Assembly (NCBI RefSeq): GCF_039523075.1
Contig: NZ_BAAAEP010000001.1
Location: 62,001 to 126,000, forward strand
Length of the DNA: 64,000 bases
Reading direction: 5' to 3'
From: Caenispirillum bisanense
GTDB lineage: Bacteria; Pseudomonadota; Alphaproteobacteria; Rhodospirillales; Rhodospirillaceae
The position numbers were made by a program, and so were the translations under genes. Shown in pieces: positions 27,021 through 34,350 of this stretch; position 1 is the first letter of the stretch, and every line of letters starts with the position of its first letter. A model generated the notes under the pieces. That model saw only the letters and a program-made list of their open reading frames with translations, did no database searches and was not told where the DNA came from.

Positions 27021-27955
27021 CCGCCCTCAGCCGCCGCCGCCTGCTGGTCATCGCCGCCGGCACCGCCGCCATCGCCGCCGCCGTCGCCGCCGCCGCCGCC
27101 GCCCTGGCCGACGCCGGCCTGCGCCGGTGGAAGGGGGTGGCGCTGGGCGGCGCGGCGGAGATGATCCTGCCCGCGGAGGCGCTGCCGCTGCTGCCCCGCC
27201 TGCAGGCCGAGATCGCCCGGCTGGAGGCGGTGTTCAGCCTCTATCGCCCCGACAGCGCGCTCAGCCGCCTCAATGCCGCCGGCCGGCTGGAGGCGCCACC
27301 GCTGGAACTGGTGGACCTGATGGGGCGGGCGCGGGCGGTGTCGGCGCTCACCGGCGGCGCCTTCGACGTCACCGTGCAGCCGCTGTGGAGCCTGCACGCC
27401 CGCCATGCCCGCGCCGGCACCCGCCCGGCGGCGGCGGAGCTGGGGGCGGCGCGGGCGCTGGTGGACTGGCAGGCGGTCTCGGTGGCGCCCGATGCCGTCC
27501 GCTTCGCCCGGCCGGGCATGGCGGTCACCCTCAACGGCATCGCCCAGGGCTACATCACCGACCGGGTGGCGGACCTGCTGCGGCGGGAGGGACTGACGGA
27601 GGTGCTGGTGTCGCTGGGCGAGACCCGCGCCCTCGGCGCCCACCCCTCCGGCCGGCCATGGCAGGTGGCGCCCGCCGAGGGCGCGGCGCCGCTGCCGCTG
27701 TCCGGCGGAGCGCTGGCGACCACGGCGGCGGCGGGCACCCGCATCGACCCGCGCGGCCATCTGCTCGACCCCCGCACCGGCCTGCCGGGCGGGGAGGGGC
27801 TGCGGGTGACGGTCGCTGCCACCACCGCCACCACCGCCGACGCCCTTTCCACCGCCCTGCCGCTGCTGCCGGCGGCGGAGCGGGCGCGGGTGCTGGCGGC
27901 GGGCGGGGCCACCGCCGCCTGGATCGACGACGGCCACGGGGTGGTGCGGCTGTAG
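27017..27955 (+). CDS. nosX: FAD:protein FMN transferase NosX (ApbE family)
   Basis: 312 residues with a Tat-like start (SRRRLLVIAAG). The ApbE fold is marked by FSLYRPDSALSRLN, TGGAFDVTVQPLW, LNGIAQGYITDRVADLL and the catalytic-region segment DPRTGLP ... TTADALSTALPLLP. It flavinylates NosR, and is the last gene of the nosRZDFYLX operon. An 8-bp stem (27985-27992 with 28008-28015) lies in the spacer after it. Confidence 0.93.
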   Translation: MTALSRRRLLVIAAGTAAIAAAVAAAAAALADAGLRRWKGVALGGAAEMILPAEALPLLPRLQAEIARLEAVFSLYRPDSALSRLNAAGRLEAPPLELVDLMGRARAVSALTGGAFDVTVQPLWSLHARHARAGTRPAAAELGAARALVDWQAVSVAPDAVRFARPGMAVTLNGIAQGYITDRVADLLRREGLTEVLVSLGETRALGAHPSGRPWQVAPAEGAAPLPLSGGALATTAAAGTRIDPRGHLLDPRTGLPGGEGLRVTVAATTATTADALSTALPLLPAAERARVLAAGGATAAWIDDGHGVVRL

Positions 27956-28023
27956 ACCATCGACAGCGATCCGGCCGGCGGGCACCCTGGGCGTTCCTCT
28001 CGCGCCTGCCCAGGGAGCCCGCC

Positions 28024-28401
28024 ATGGACGGCTACGCCACCCCGAACCTGCCCGCCCGGTCGTTCGACGCGACGGAGGCGTTCTACGGCCGGCTCGGCTT
28101 CACCCGCCACTGGCGCGACGACGGCTGGCTGATCCTAAAGCGCGGCGGCCTGATGCTGGAGTTCTTCCCGCACCCCGAGGTCGATCCGCTGTCCAGCTGG
28201 TTCAGCTGCTGCCTGCGCCTGACCGACCTGGACGCCTTCTATGCCGACTGCCGGGCGGCGGACATTGCCGAGGGGCGCAGCGGCTTTCCCCGCCTGCATC
28301 CGCCGGTGGCGCAGCCGTGGGGCCGCATGGCGGCGCTCATCGACCTGGACGGCACCCTGCTGCGGCTGATCGAGACCCCGGCGCCGTCTTCCCCGCAATG
28401 A
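28024..28401 (+). CDS. VOC/glyoxalase-superfamily protein, bleomycin-resistance-like
   Basis: 125 residues. NLPARSFDATEAFYGRLGF and the later WGRMAALIDLDGTLLRLIE match the bleomycin-binding protein branch of the vicinal-oxygen-chelate fold. It may bind and sequester a drug or act on another small molecule. A GGGAG lies before the ATG, and the preceding hairpin's right arm partly covers it. It has no evident link to denitrification. Confidence 0.8.
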   Translation: MDGYATPNLPARSFDATEAFYGRLGFTRHWRDDGWLILKRGGLMLEFFPHPEVDPLSSWFSCCLRLTDLDAFYADCRAADIAEGRSGFPRLHPPVAQPWGRMAALIDLDGTLLRLIETPAPSSPQ

Positions 28402-28426
28402 CGGCGGCGAAATCGCCCGCCAATTC

Positions 28427-28440
28427 TTGACCAGCGTCAA
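28427..28440 (+). promoter_or_regulatory. DNR/NNR/FNR-type box upstream of the regulator cluster
   Basis: TTGACCAGCGTCAA, identical to the nosR box, centred 72 nt before the ATG at 28506. It suggests feedback or cross-control of the regulator genes by one of their own products. Confidence 0.85.
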
Positions 28441-28505
28441 GGGACGCCGGCGGCGGGGCGGGCAGCATGGTTTCCACCCCCTTGGTATTGAAGGGCCGTG
28501 ATGCC

Positions 28506-29183
28506 ATGCCCATCGACATCGAACGCCTGTCCGATTCCGCCGTCACTGCCGCCGCCGTGCGCCGGCTCATGCCCCTCGGCGGCGTCCGCCCGGTGCCGCG
28601 CGATGCCGTGCTGGCCCGCGCCGGCGACGCCGTCGACCGCCTGTTCCTGGTGCTCAGCGGCCGCTTCCTGTGCTCCGTTCCGCTGGCCGAGAGCGGCAGC
28701 GACCTGCCGGTGCCGGTGGAGGAGCTGATGCGCGGCACCCTCATCGGCCTCGCCGACTGGTGCGCCGACCGCCGCCATTCGGTGACGGTGGAGGCGGTGG
28801 CGGCCGGCGAGGTGGTGGAGATCGACCCCGCCCGCCTGGCCGCCCTTGCCGCCGCCGACGGCGAACTGGCGCTGGTGCTGGTGGGCCTGCTGTCCATCGG
28901 CCTGCGCCATTGCATCGGCGCCACCGAAGCCATGCGCCAGCGCACCGTCAAGCAGCGCACCGCCGCCTATCTGCTTGGCCTGCCGCCGGCCTCGCGCGGC
29001 GGCGGGCTGGAGGTGCGGCTGCCGATGGCGAAGAAGATCCTGGCCGCCCACCTCGGCATGACCCAGCAGAGCCTGAGCCGCGTGCTGCGCCATCTGCGCG
29101 CCGACGGCGTCAGCGTGCGCGGCCGCCACGTCGCCATTGCCGATCCCGGCCGACTGCAGGCGATGCTGGAGGGCCACGCATGA
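28506..29183 (+). CDS. Crp/Fnr-family regulator, first of four
   Basis: 225 residues: cyclic-nucleotide-binding-like effector domain, dimer helix (about 125-155, ending MRQRTVKQRTAAYLLGL) and C-terminal helix-turn-helix. The recognition helix reads TQQSLSRVLRHL, so the usual Glu of E-x-x-SR is Gln, which may alter DNA specificity. No N-terminal cysteine cluster for an FNR-type Fe-S centre. An upstream in-frame ATG at 28467 would add 13 residues; GAAGGG before 28506 favours the latter. The stop overlaps the next gene by ATGA. Confidence 0.85.
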   Translation: MPIDIERLSDSAVTAAAVRRLMPLGGVRPVPRDAVLARAGDAVDRLFLVLSGRFLCSVPLAESGSDLPVPVEELMRGTLIGLADWCADRRHSVTVEAVAAGEVVEIDPARLAALAAADGELALVLVGLLSIGLRHCIGATEAMRQRTVKQRTAAYLLGLPPASRGGGLEVRLPMAKKILAAHLGMTQQSLSRVLRHLRADGVSVRGRHVAIADPGRLQAMLEGHA

Positions 29184-29890
29184 ACGCCCATGGATGCGCC
29201 CTGCATGATCCGGTGGCGCCGGAGGTGACGGCGGCCCTGCTGGCGGCCGGCAGCGACCTGTTCGTGCCGGCGGGCACCCTGCTGTTCGGCCAGGGCGACC
29301 CGGCCGACCGCTTCTTCCTGCTGCGCTCCGGCCGGGTGCGGCTGTTCGTCGGCGACTCCGGCGGCGGCGAGGCGGTGCTGCACGTCTTCGGCCCCGGCGA
29401 CATGTTCGGCCTGCCGGCCATGGTCGGGCTGCAGCGCTACCCGGTGAACGGCGAGGCGCTGACCGACTGCAGCATCGCCGTCGTCACCCGCGGCGCCCTG
29501 CTCAGCCGGCTGGAGGCGGAGCCGGCGCGGCTGACGTCGCTGCTCGGCGTGCTCGGCGCCCGCTGGCGGGCCATGGCGCGACGGCTGGCGGAACTGAAGG
29601 CGCTGCCACCGACGCAGCGGGTGTGCATCTGGCTGCTGCGCGCCGCCGCCGAGGCGGTGCCCGGGCGGGCAGGGGACGAGGCCGACGACGGCCCCGTCGC
29701 CTTCACCCTGGATGTACCGCACTACGTCATGGCGGGGGCGGTGGGCATGGCGCCGGAGAACCTGTCGCGCGCCTTCCAGCGCCTGCGCGACCACGGCATC
29801 CAGGTGCGACGTAGGGAGGTACAGATTGAAAGTCTTGCTACCTTACGCACCTTGGCCCTTGGTGAGGGTTGTGAAACAGGATTAGACTAA
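29180..29890 (+). CDS. Crp/Fnr-family regulator, second of four
   Basis: 236 residues. Effector beta-roll (FFLLRSGRVRLFVGD, FGPGDMFGLPAMVG), dimer helix and HTH with the recognition helix MAPENLSRAFQRL, carrying the E-x-x-SR needed for TTGAC half-sites. Cysteines are scattered, not an FNR cluster. It is probably an NO- or redox-responsive regulator of the DNR/NnrR type. 35 nt separate it from the third gene. Confidence 0.87.
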   Translation: MNAHGCALHDPVAPEVTAALLAAGSDLFVPAGTLLFGQGDPADRFFLLRSGRVRLFVGDSGGGEAVLHVFGPGDMFGLPAMVGLQRYPVNGEALTDCSIAVVTRGALLSRLEAEPARLTSLLGVLGARWRAMARRLAELKALPPTQRVCIWLLRAAAEAVPGRAGDEADDGPVAFTLDVPHYVMAGAVGMAPENLSRAFQRLRDHGIQVRRREVQIESLATLRTLALGEGCETGLD

Positions 29891-29925
29891 CGGCCGGATT
29901 CAGCCAAAAAGCACTAGGTCTCGCC

Positions 29926-30648
29926 ATGCCCGCTTCCGCTGCCGCCCAGATGCTCGCCCAGTCGCGCCTGTTCGCCCGCCTGCCCCATGGCGAGCGCGAG
30001 GCGCTGGCGGCGTTGGCCGAGGTGCGCAGCTTCCGCGCCGGCGAACGCCTGATCGAGCGCGGCCGGCGGGCGGAGGCGCTGTTCGCGGTGCGCTCCGGCT
30101 ACGTCAAGGTCTACCTGCCCGGCGCCACGGCGCGGGACGAGCATGTCATCGACATCCACGGCCCCGGCACCCTGATCGGCGAGACGGCGGCGACCGGCGT
30201 CGGCGACTATCAGGTGTCGGCGGTGGCGCTGGACGCGGTGGAGGCGCTGGCCATCCCGGCGGAGGCGCTGAACGCCGCGCTCGCCCGCAACTATGACGTG
30301 GTGCTGACGGTGATGGGGGCGGTGACCGGCTCGCTGCGCGGGCTGCTCAACCAGGTGACCGAACTGAAGATGAAGTCGACGGCGCAGCGCCTGGCCATGT
30401 TCCTGGTGCAGCTGTCGCCGGTGCAGGAAGGGCCGGCCGAGATCGACCTGCCGTACAGCAAGCGGGTGGTGGCGGAAAAGCTGGGCATGACGCCGGAAAC
30501 CCTGTCGCGCTCCATCGCCAAGCTGGCGCCCGTCGGGGTGACGCCGGCCGGCCGCGACCGGCTGGTGGTGGCCGACATGGATGCCCTGGCCGAGTTCGCA
30601 GGCTTCATCCCCGACGAGGACGACGACGCGGAGATGCGCCATGGCTGA
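29926..30648 (+). CDS. Crp/Fnr-family regulator, DNR/NnrR-like, third of four
   Basis: 240 residues. The C-terminal region reads EIDLPYSKRVVAEKLGMTPE and then TLSRS, the closest of the four to known denitrification regulators (DNR/NnrR), and retains E-x-x-SR. The effector domain has FAVRSGYVKVYLPGA and HGPGTLIGETAATG. No cysteine cluster. A good candidate for the NO-responsive activator of the TTGAC-N4-RTCAA promoters here, although the neighbours are also possible. Confidence 0.87.
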   Translation: MPASAAAQMLAQSRLFARLPHGEREALAALAEVRSFRAGERLIERGRRAEALFAVRSGYVKVYLPGATARDEHVIDIHGPGTLIGETAATGVGDYQVSAVALDAVEALAIPAEALNAALARNYDVVLTVMGAVTGSLRGLLNQVTELKMKSTAQRLAMFLVQLSPVQEGPAEIDLPYSKRVVAEKLGMTPETLSRSIAKLAPVGVTPAGRDRLVVADMDALAEFAGFIPDEDDDAEMRHG

Positions 30649-31357
30649 GAACCGTCCGTTGGTCGCCGCCGACCTGCGCGCCCTGTCGCAGGCGCCGCTG
30701 TTCGCGCAACTGGGGCCGGCGGAACTGGAGGCGGTGGCCGCCACCGGCTCGGTCCGCCGCTACGATCACGGCGCCCTGCTGTTTTCGGCGGGCGACGAGG
30801 CGGATGCCTTCTATGCCGTGGCGGAAGGGGCGGTGCACCTGTTCGCGCTCACGCCCGAAGGCGACCAGAGCCTGGTGACCATCATCGGCAGCGGCGAGTC
30901 CTTCGCCGAGGCGGCGCTGTTCGGCGCCGGCCGGTTCCCGGTCAATGCCGAGGTTCAGGGCGGTACCACCCTCATCCGCATCGACGGCCGCCTGTTCCTG
31001 AAGGCCCTGCGCGACAACAAGACGCTCGGCTTCCACATGCTGGACAGCCTGCTCGCCCGGCAGGTGTTCCTGATCCACGAAATCCACCACCTGAAGGCCC
31101 ACAGCCCCAGCCAGCGGCTGGCGTCCTACCTGCTGTCGCTGATCGAGTCCGACGCCTGGAACGGCCGCGGTCGCCTGCCCCTGCGCAAGCAGCTGGTGGC
31201 CAGCCGCATCGGCATCGAGCCGGAAAGCCTGTCCCGCGCCCTGCGGCGGCTGGACGAGGCCGGCGTGGTGTGCGCAGGCGACCATGTGGTGGTGGAGGAC
31301 GAGGCGCTGCTGCGCGCCTATTGCGCCAGCTTCGGCGAGGCCGACCTGCTGCGCTGA
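30641..31357 (+). CDS. Crp/Fnr-family regulator, DNR-like, fourth of four
   Basis: 238 residues; ATG at 30641 overlaps the third regulator by 8 nt. Effector segment FYAVAEGAVHLFALTPEGDQ, dimer helix with a His-rich stretch (LIHEIHHLKAHSPSQRLASY) and HTH LPLRKQLVASRIGIEPESLS, retaining E-x-x-SR. The histidines on the dimer helix could take part in haem binding as reported for DNR, which is speculative. It precedes the cupredoxin gene, which has its own box. Confidence 0.87.
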   Translation: MAENRPLVAADLRALSQAPLFAQLGPAELEAVAATGSVRRYDHGALLFSAGDEADAFYAVAEGAVHLFALTPEGDQSLVTIIGSGESFAEAALFGAGRFPVNAEVQGGTTLIRIDGRLFLKALRDNKTLGFHMLDSLLARQVFLIHEIHHLKAHSPSQRLASYLLSLIESDAWNGRGRLPLRKQLVASRIGIEPESLSRALRRLDEAGVVCAGDHVVVEDEALLRAYCASFGEADLLR

Positions 31358-31367
31358 GCCGGTCACC

Positions 31368-31381
31368 TTGCCCACAATCAA
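31368..31381 (+). promoter_or_regulatory. degenerate DNR/NNR/FNR-type box upstream of the cupredoxin
   Basis: TTGCCCACAATCAA matches TTGAC-N4-RTCAA with one mismatch (A to C at position 4). It is centred 64 nt before the cupredoxin start, a distance like those of the perfect boxes. Confidence 0.55.
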
Positions 31382-31438
31382 GTCCCGCCGCCCCGCCGCC
31401 CGGCATCATCGGACGGTTGCAAGCGGGAGTGCGAGATC

Positions 31439-31840
31439 ATGCGACTGTTGTTTCCCTTCACCGCCGCCACCGCCGTCCTGGCCGCCCTGCTGCAGGCTCC
31501 GGCCGCCGCCGCCGAGGCCGATCCCTGCGCCGAGGCGGAGGCCCGTTACGCCAAATCGGACGCGCCGGAACTGCCGCCCGGCACAGTCCCGGTGCTCATG
31601 TACAAGAACACCTTCTGCCCCCACAACGTGACCGTTCCGGCCGGCACCACGGTGCGCTGGATCAACGTGGAGCGCACCAGCCACACGGTCTGGCTGAAGG
31701 AGCAGGGGGAGGAGGAGAGCGACCGCATCTTCCTGTCGGAGTGGTGGGAGTTTCCCTTCCCGACCCCCGGCGTCTACCCCTACCTGTGCGGCCCGCACTG
31801 GGAGAACGAGGGCATGGCCGGCAGCGTCATCGTCGAATAA
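31439..31840 (+). CDS. type-1 copper protein (cupredoxin, pseudoazurin/plastocyanin-like)
   Basis: 133 residues: signal peptide (cleavage after AAA near residue 25), then a cupredoxin domain with the four copper ligands in order: His in TSHTVW, Cys in YPYLCGPHW, the His of that motif, and Met in NEGMAGSV. Such proteins shuttle electrons from the bc1 complex to NirS, Nor or NosZ in the periplasm. No nirM cytochrome c551 gene is present in the window, so this is a natural candidate donor. A bidirectional terminator follows. Confidence 0.88.
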   Translation: MRLLFPFTAATAVLAALLQAPAAAAEADPCAEAEARYAKSDAPELPPGTVPVLMYKNTFCPHNVTVPAGTTVRWINVERTSHTVWLKEQGEEESDRIFLSEWWEFPFPTPGVYPYLCGPHWENEGMAGSVIVE

Positions 31841-31864
31841 CGGACGGCAGCGCCCGGACAGGGC

Positions 31865-31908
31865 AACGGCGCCGGCGGGGAGGCTCGCCGGCGCCGTTTC
31901 GTTTTCCT
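31865..31908. terminator. rho-independent terminator after the cupredoxin
   Basis: Perfect 13-bp stem (31865-31877 with 31886-31898; AACGGCGCCGGCG), 8-nt loop, then TCGTTTTCCT. It lies between convergent genes and may serve both; the T-tract favours the plus strand. Confidence 0.85.
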
Positions 31909-31918
31909 GCCCTGGCCG

Positions 31919-32476
31919 TCAGTTGAGGGCGTTGAGCAGGGCGCTGTCGATGTATTCGACGGCGACATAGTTGGGGAAGGTCATCAGCCGGGCCAGACGG
32001 TCGGCACCGTCGACCTTGTCGGCCCACACCCGCAGATCCTCCAGGCCCTCGGGCAGCTGGTCGCCGAGCTGCTCGCGCATGACCTTGGTGCCGTCCTCGT
32101 CGATGGGGGCGCCGTAGCGGGCGGTGAGGGCGTCTTCCAGCGCGGCGGCGCGGGCGGTGTCGTCGTGGAACTCGATGATCAGCGCCAGCCGGTCGCGGGC
32201 GGCGGGGAAGACGAACAGCACCGTGCGGGCGACGCCGTCGGTCTCCAGCACGCCGGACAGCAGGGTGTCGCCGTCCTCCGCCTGGGCGCTGATGCGGGTA
32301 AGGCCGCCGGCCTCGACGGCGGCGCGGACGCTTTGCAGGTCCATGCCGAAGTCGGCGCCCAGCAGGCCCTGGATGGGCTGGCGCTCGGCGGCGAGGGCAG
32401 GGGCGGCAAGGGTGAGGAAGGGCACGGCGGCGACCGCCAGGATGGCGGCGACGGTGCGGCGAAGGGTGGTCTTCAT
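31919..32476 (-). CDS. hypothetical periplasmic protein downstream of nirT
   Basis: 185 residues with a signal peptide (MKTTLRRTVAAILAVAAVPF, cleavage after ALA). The mature part is acidic and has no motif I recognise; it alternates helices and strands (DFGMDLQSVRAAVEAGGL, IIEFHDDTARAAALEDAL). The ATG at 32476 has GGGAGAGG upstream. It lies 67 nt after the NirT-type cytochrome on the same strand, so it probably belongs to the nirS-nirT transcript. Confidence 0.75.
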   Translation of the reverse strand: MKTTLRRTVAAILAVAAVPFLTLAAPALAAERQPIQGLLGADFGMDLQSVRAAVEAGGLTRISAQAEDGDTLLSGVLETDGVARTVLFVFPAARDRLALIIEFHDDTARAAALEDALTARYGAPIDEDGTKVMREQLGDQLPEGLEDLRVWADKVDGADRLARLMTFPNYVAVEYIDSALLNALN

Positions 32477-32543
32477 GGGTGCCTCTCCCGGCAGATGGTG
32501 AGGGGCGGCGCGCCGGCGTGCCGGGCACCGCCCCTGATGCGCT

Positions 32544-34259
32544 CTACTTCTGGATGGCCGTGATTTCCGCCCCATCGGCGCCCAGCGCGAGCCGGTAGTC
32601 GATGGATACATGGTGGAAGCGGCCGTTGGTGTGGTCGTCGTGCAGGGCGAAGCCGACGGTGTAGGTCTTGCCCGGTTCCAGCACCACGTCGCCGGTGACG
32701 CCGGTGTTCAGCTTGCGGGTCATGGTGACCGTCCACACGCCGTTCTGCAGGCCGCCTTCGAAGGCGAGGCCGCTGGCATCGGTGACGACGCGCTCCGCCA
32801 GGACGTAGGAGTTCTCCGCCTCGCCAGTGCCGCCCTTGTAGCGCCACAGGTCGAGGAAGACGCCCTGGTCGAGCATGGCGGCGATCTCGCCCTCGTCCTT
32901 CAGCTTGTCCCAGCCGCCGCGCGGCTTGCCGTCGGCGCCGCGGATCTCGATTTCCGAGCGGGTGGCCGGCAGGTACTTGGTCACGCCGTGGGAGACATCG
33001 AGCCGCCCCGCCACCGCCGAGGCATCGGCCGGGGCATCGGGCATGGTGCGGGCGTCATGGTGGCAGGACGACCAGCAGGCCGACTGCCCGGCGAACTCCA
33101 CATGGCCGGCATCCAGCATCACCGCCAGCTTGACCGGGTTTTCCGGGTCCATCATGCCGCCGTCGGCGAAGGGAATGGGGGCGTGGGGCGATTCCGGCCA
33201 GCTGAACTGCATGTACAGCGCCTCGGCATCGAAGGCCGCCTTCACCGTCAGCGGCACGAAGGCCGGCTTGCCGGGGATGGGGGTCGGCTCCGCCTTGGCG
33301 CCGCTGACCATCTTGGCGCCCATGTCGGCCTGTTCGCCCTCGTGGCAGAACGAGCAGTTGTCGCCGGCCTTGAAGGCGCGGGCGCCGCCGTGGTCGCTGC
33401 CCTGCTGGATCCACTCGAACGACGTGGTGCCGGGGTAGAACAGGGTGACCTTGGTCTCGGGCGTCGCCGCCCAGTCGATGGCCGCGGCAGCACCGCCGCC
33501 AGCCGGGGCCGCCGCCGTCTGCACCGCCGGTTCGGGAGCGGGGGCAGGGGCCGGAGCCGCAGCGGGAGCGGGGGCGGGAGCGGGCGCCGGCGCCGGGGTC
33601 GAGGTCGCGGCCGCCTGCTGCACCACCGGGGCCGGGGTGGCGGGGGTGGCGACGGCCGGGGTCACGCCGGCGGTGGCGGGGGCGTCCTCGTCCTCCAGCA
33701 GCTGGTGGACCGGCTTGTGGGCGATGCCCTTGTGGCAGTCGATGCAGGTCTGGCCGTCCTGCTGGGCGCGCTCGTGCATGCGGGCGGCGCGGTTCTTCTG
33801 CTTGTCCGCGTCCATGGAGGTGAAGCTGTGGCAGTTGCGGCACTCGCGGGAGTCGTTGGACTCCATGCTGGCCCACACGCGCTTCGCCAGCTCCAGGCGC
33901 TTGGCGTCGAATTTCTCGGGCGTGTCGACGTCGCCCCAGGCCCAGTGCCACAGCTCGCGCGAGGCCTGCACCTTGCGGATCATCTTGTGGATCCAGGGAT
34001 CGGGAACGTGACAGTCCGGACAGGTGGCCTGCACCCCGGTCCGGTTGGCGAAATGGATGGTTTCCTTGTACTCGGCATAGACGTTGTCCTTCATCTCGTG
34101 GCACGAGATGCAGAACTCCATCTTGTTGGTCGCTTCCATGGCGGTGTTGAAGCCGCCCCAGAACACGATGCCGCCGACGAAGAGCACGGCAGCGCCCACA
34201 ATCGAAGCCCCGAGAATTTTCAGGCGCCCGATCCGTTTGAAGAGCGACTCCTTGGGCAT
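32544..34259 (-). CDS. nirT: NapC/NirT-type multihaem cytochrome c fused to a C-terminal haem-binding domain
   Basis: 571 residues. One N-terminal membrane anchor (about 14-35) precedes four CxxCH motifs (Cys50, Cys80, Cys140, Cys172), the NapC/NirT tetrahaem quinol dehydrogenase. A long Ala/Pro linker (about 185-270) joins it to a fifth motif, CSFCH at 302, and a ~260-residue domain with MQFSWPES, DVSHGVTKYLPATRSEI and the ending TYTVGFALHDDHTNGRFHHV. This domain resembles the haem-binding subunit of ethylbenzene/DMSO-type dehydrogenases. It probably carries electrons from quinol to NirS or other periplasmic reductases. The extra domain doubles the usual ~200-residue NirT length. Confidence 0.85.
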   Translation of the reverse strand: MPKESLFKRIGRLKILGASIVGAAVLFVGGIVFWGGFNTAMEATNKMEFCISCHEMKDNVYAEYKETIHFANRTGVQATCPDCHVPDPWIHKMIRKVQASRELWHWAWGDVDTPEKFDAKRLELAKRVWASMESNDSRECRNCHSFTSMDADKQKNRAARMHERAQQDGQTCIDCHKGIAHKPVHQLLEDEDAPATAGVTPAVATPATPAPVVQQAAATSTPAPAPAPAPAPAAAPAPAPAPEPAVQTAAAPAGGGAAAAIDWAATPETKVTLFYPGTTSFEWIQQGSDHGGARAFKAGDNCSFCHEGEQADMGAKMVSGAKAEPTPIPGKPAFVPLTVKAAFDAEALYMQFSWPESPHAPIPFADGGMMDPENPVKLAVMLDAGHVEFAGQSACWSSCHHDARTMPDAPADASAVAGRLDVSHGVTKYLPATRSEIEIRGADGKPRGGWDKLKDEGEIAAMLDQGVFLDLWRYKGGTGEAENSYVLAERVVTDASGLAFEGGLQNGVWTVTMTRKLNTGVTGDVVLEPGKTYTVGFALHDDHTNGRFHHVSIDYRLALGADGAEITAIQK

Positions 34260-34318
34260 GGTCTCTCTACCTTCACAATGACCGCGGATAGGATGGGCCG
34301 GCAGCGGACCGGGGCAGG

Positions 34319-34348
34319 CGCCGAAGCGCCCGCCCCGTCGCTTCGGCG
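34319..34348 (-). other. hairpin between nirS and nirT
   Basis: A 10-bp stem (34319-34328 with 34339-34348; CGCCGAAGCG on the plus strand) in the 91-nt spacer, without a T-tract. It may protect or process the nirS transcript, or limit read-through into nirT. Confidence 0.5.
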
Positions 34349-34350
34349 GC

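Noticed and set aside
28506..31357. Oxygen-sensing FNR proteins
   Set aside because: None of the four has the N-terminal cysteine set required for a [4Fe-4S] cluster.
33010..33075. CWSSCH in the NirT fusion as a sixth haem c site
   Set aside because: It has three residues between the cysteines, not the canonical two, so I did not count it.
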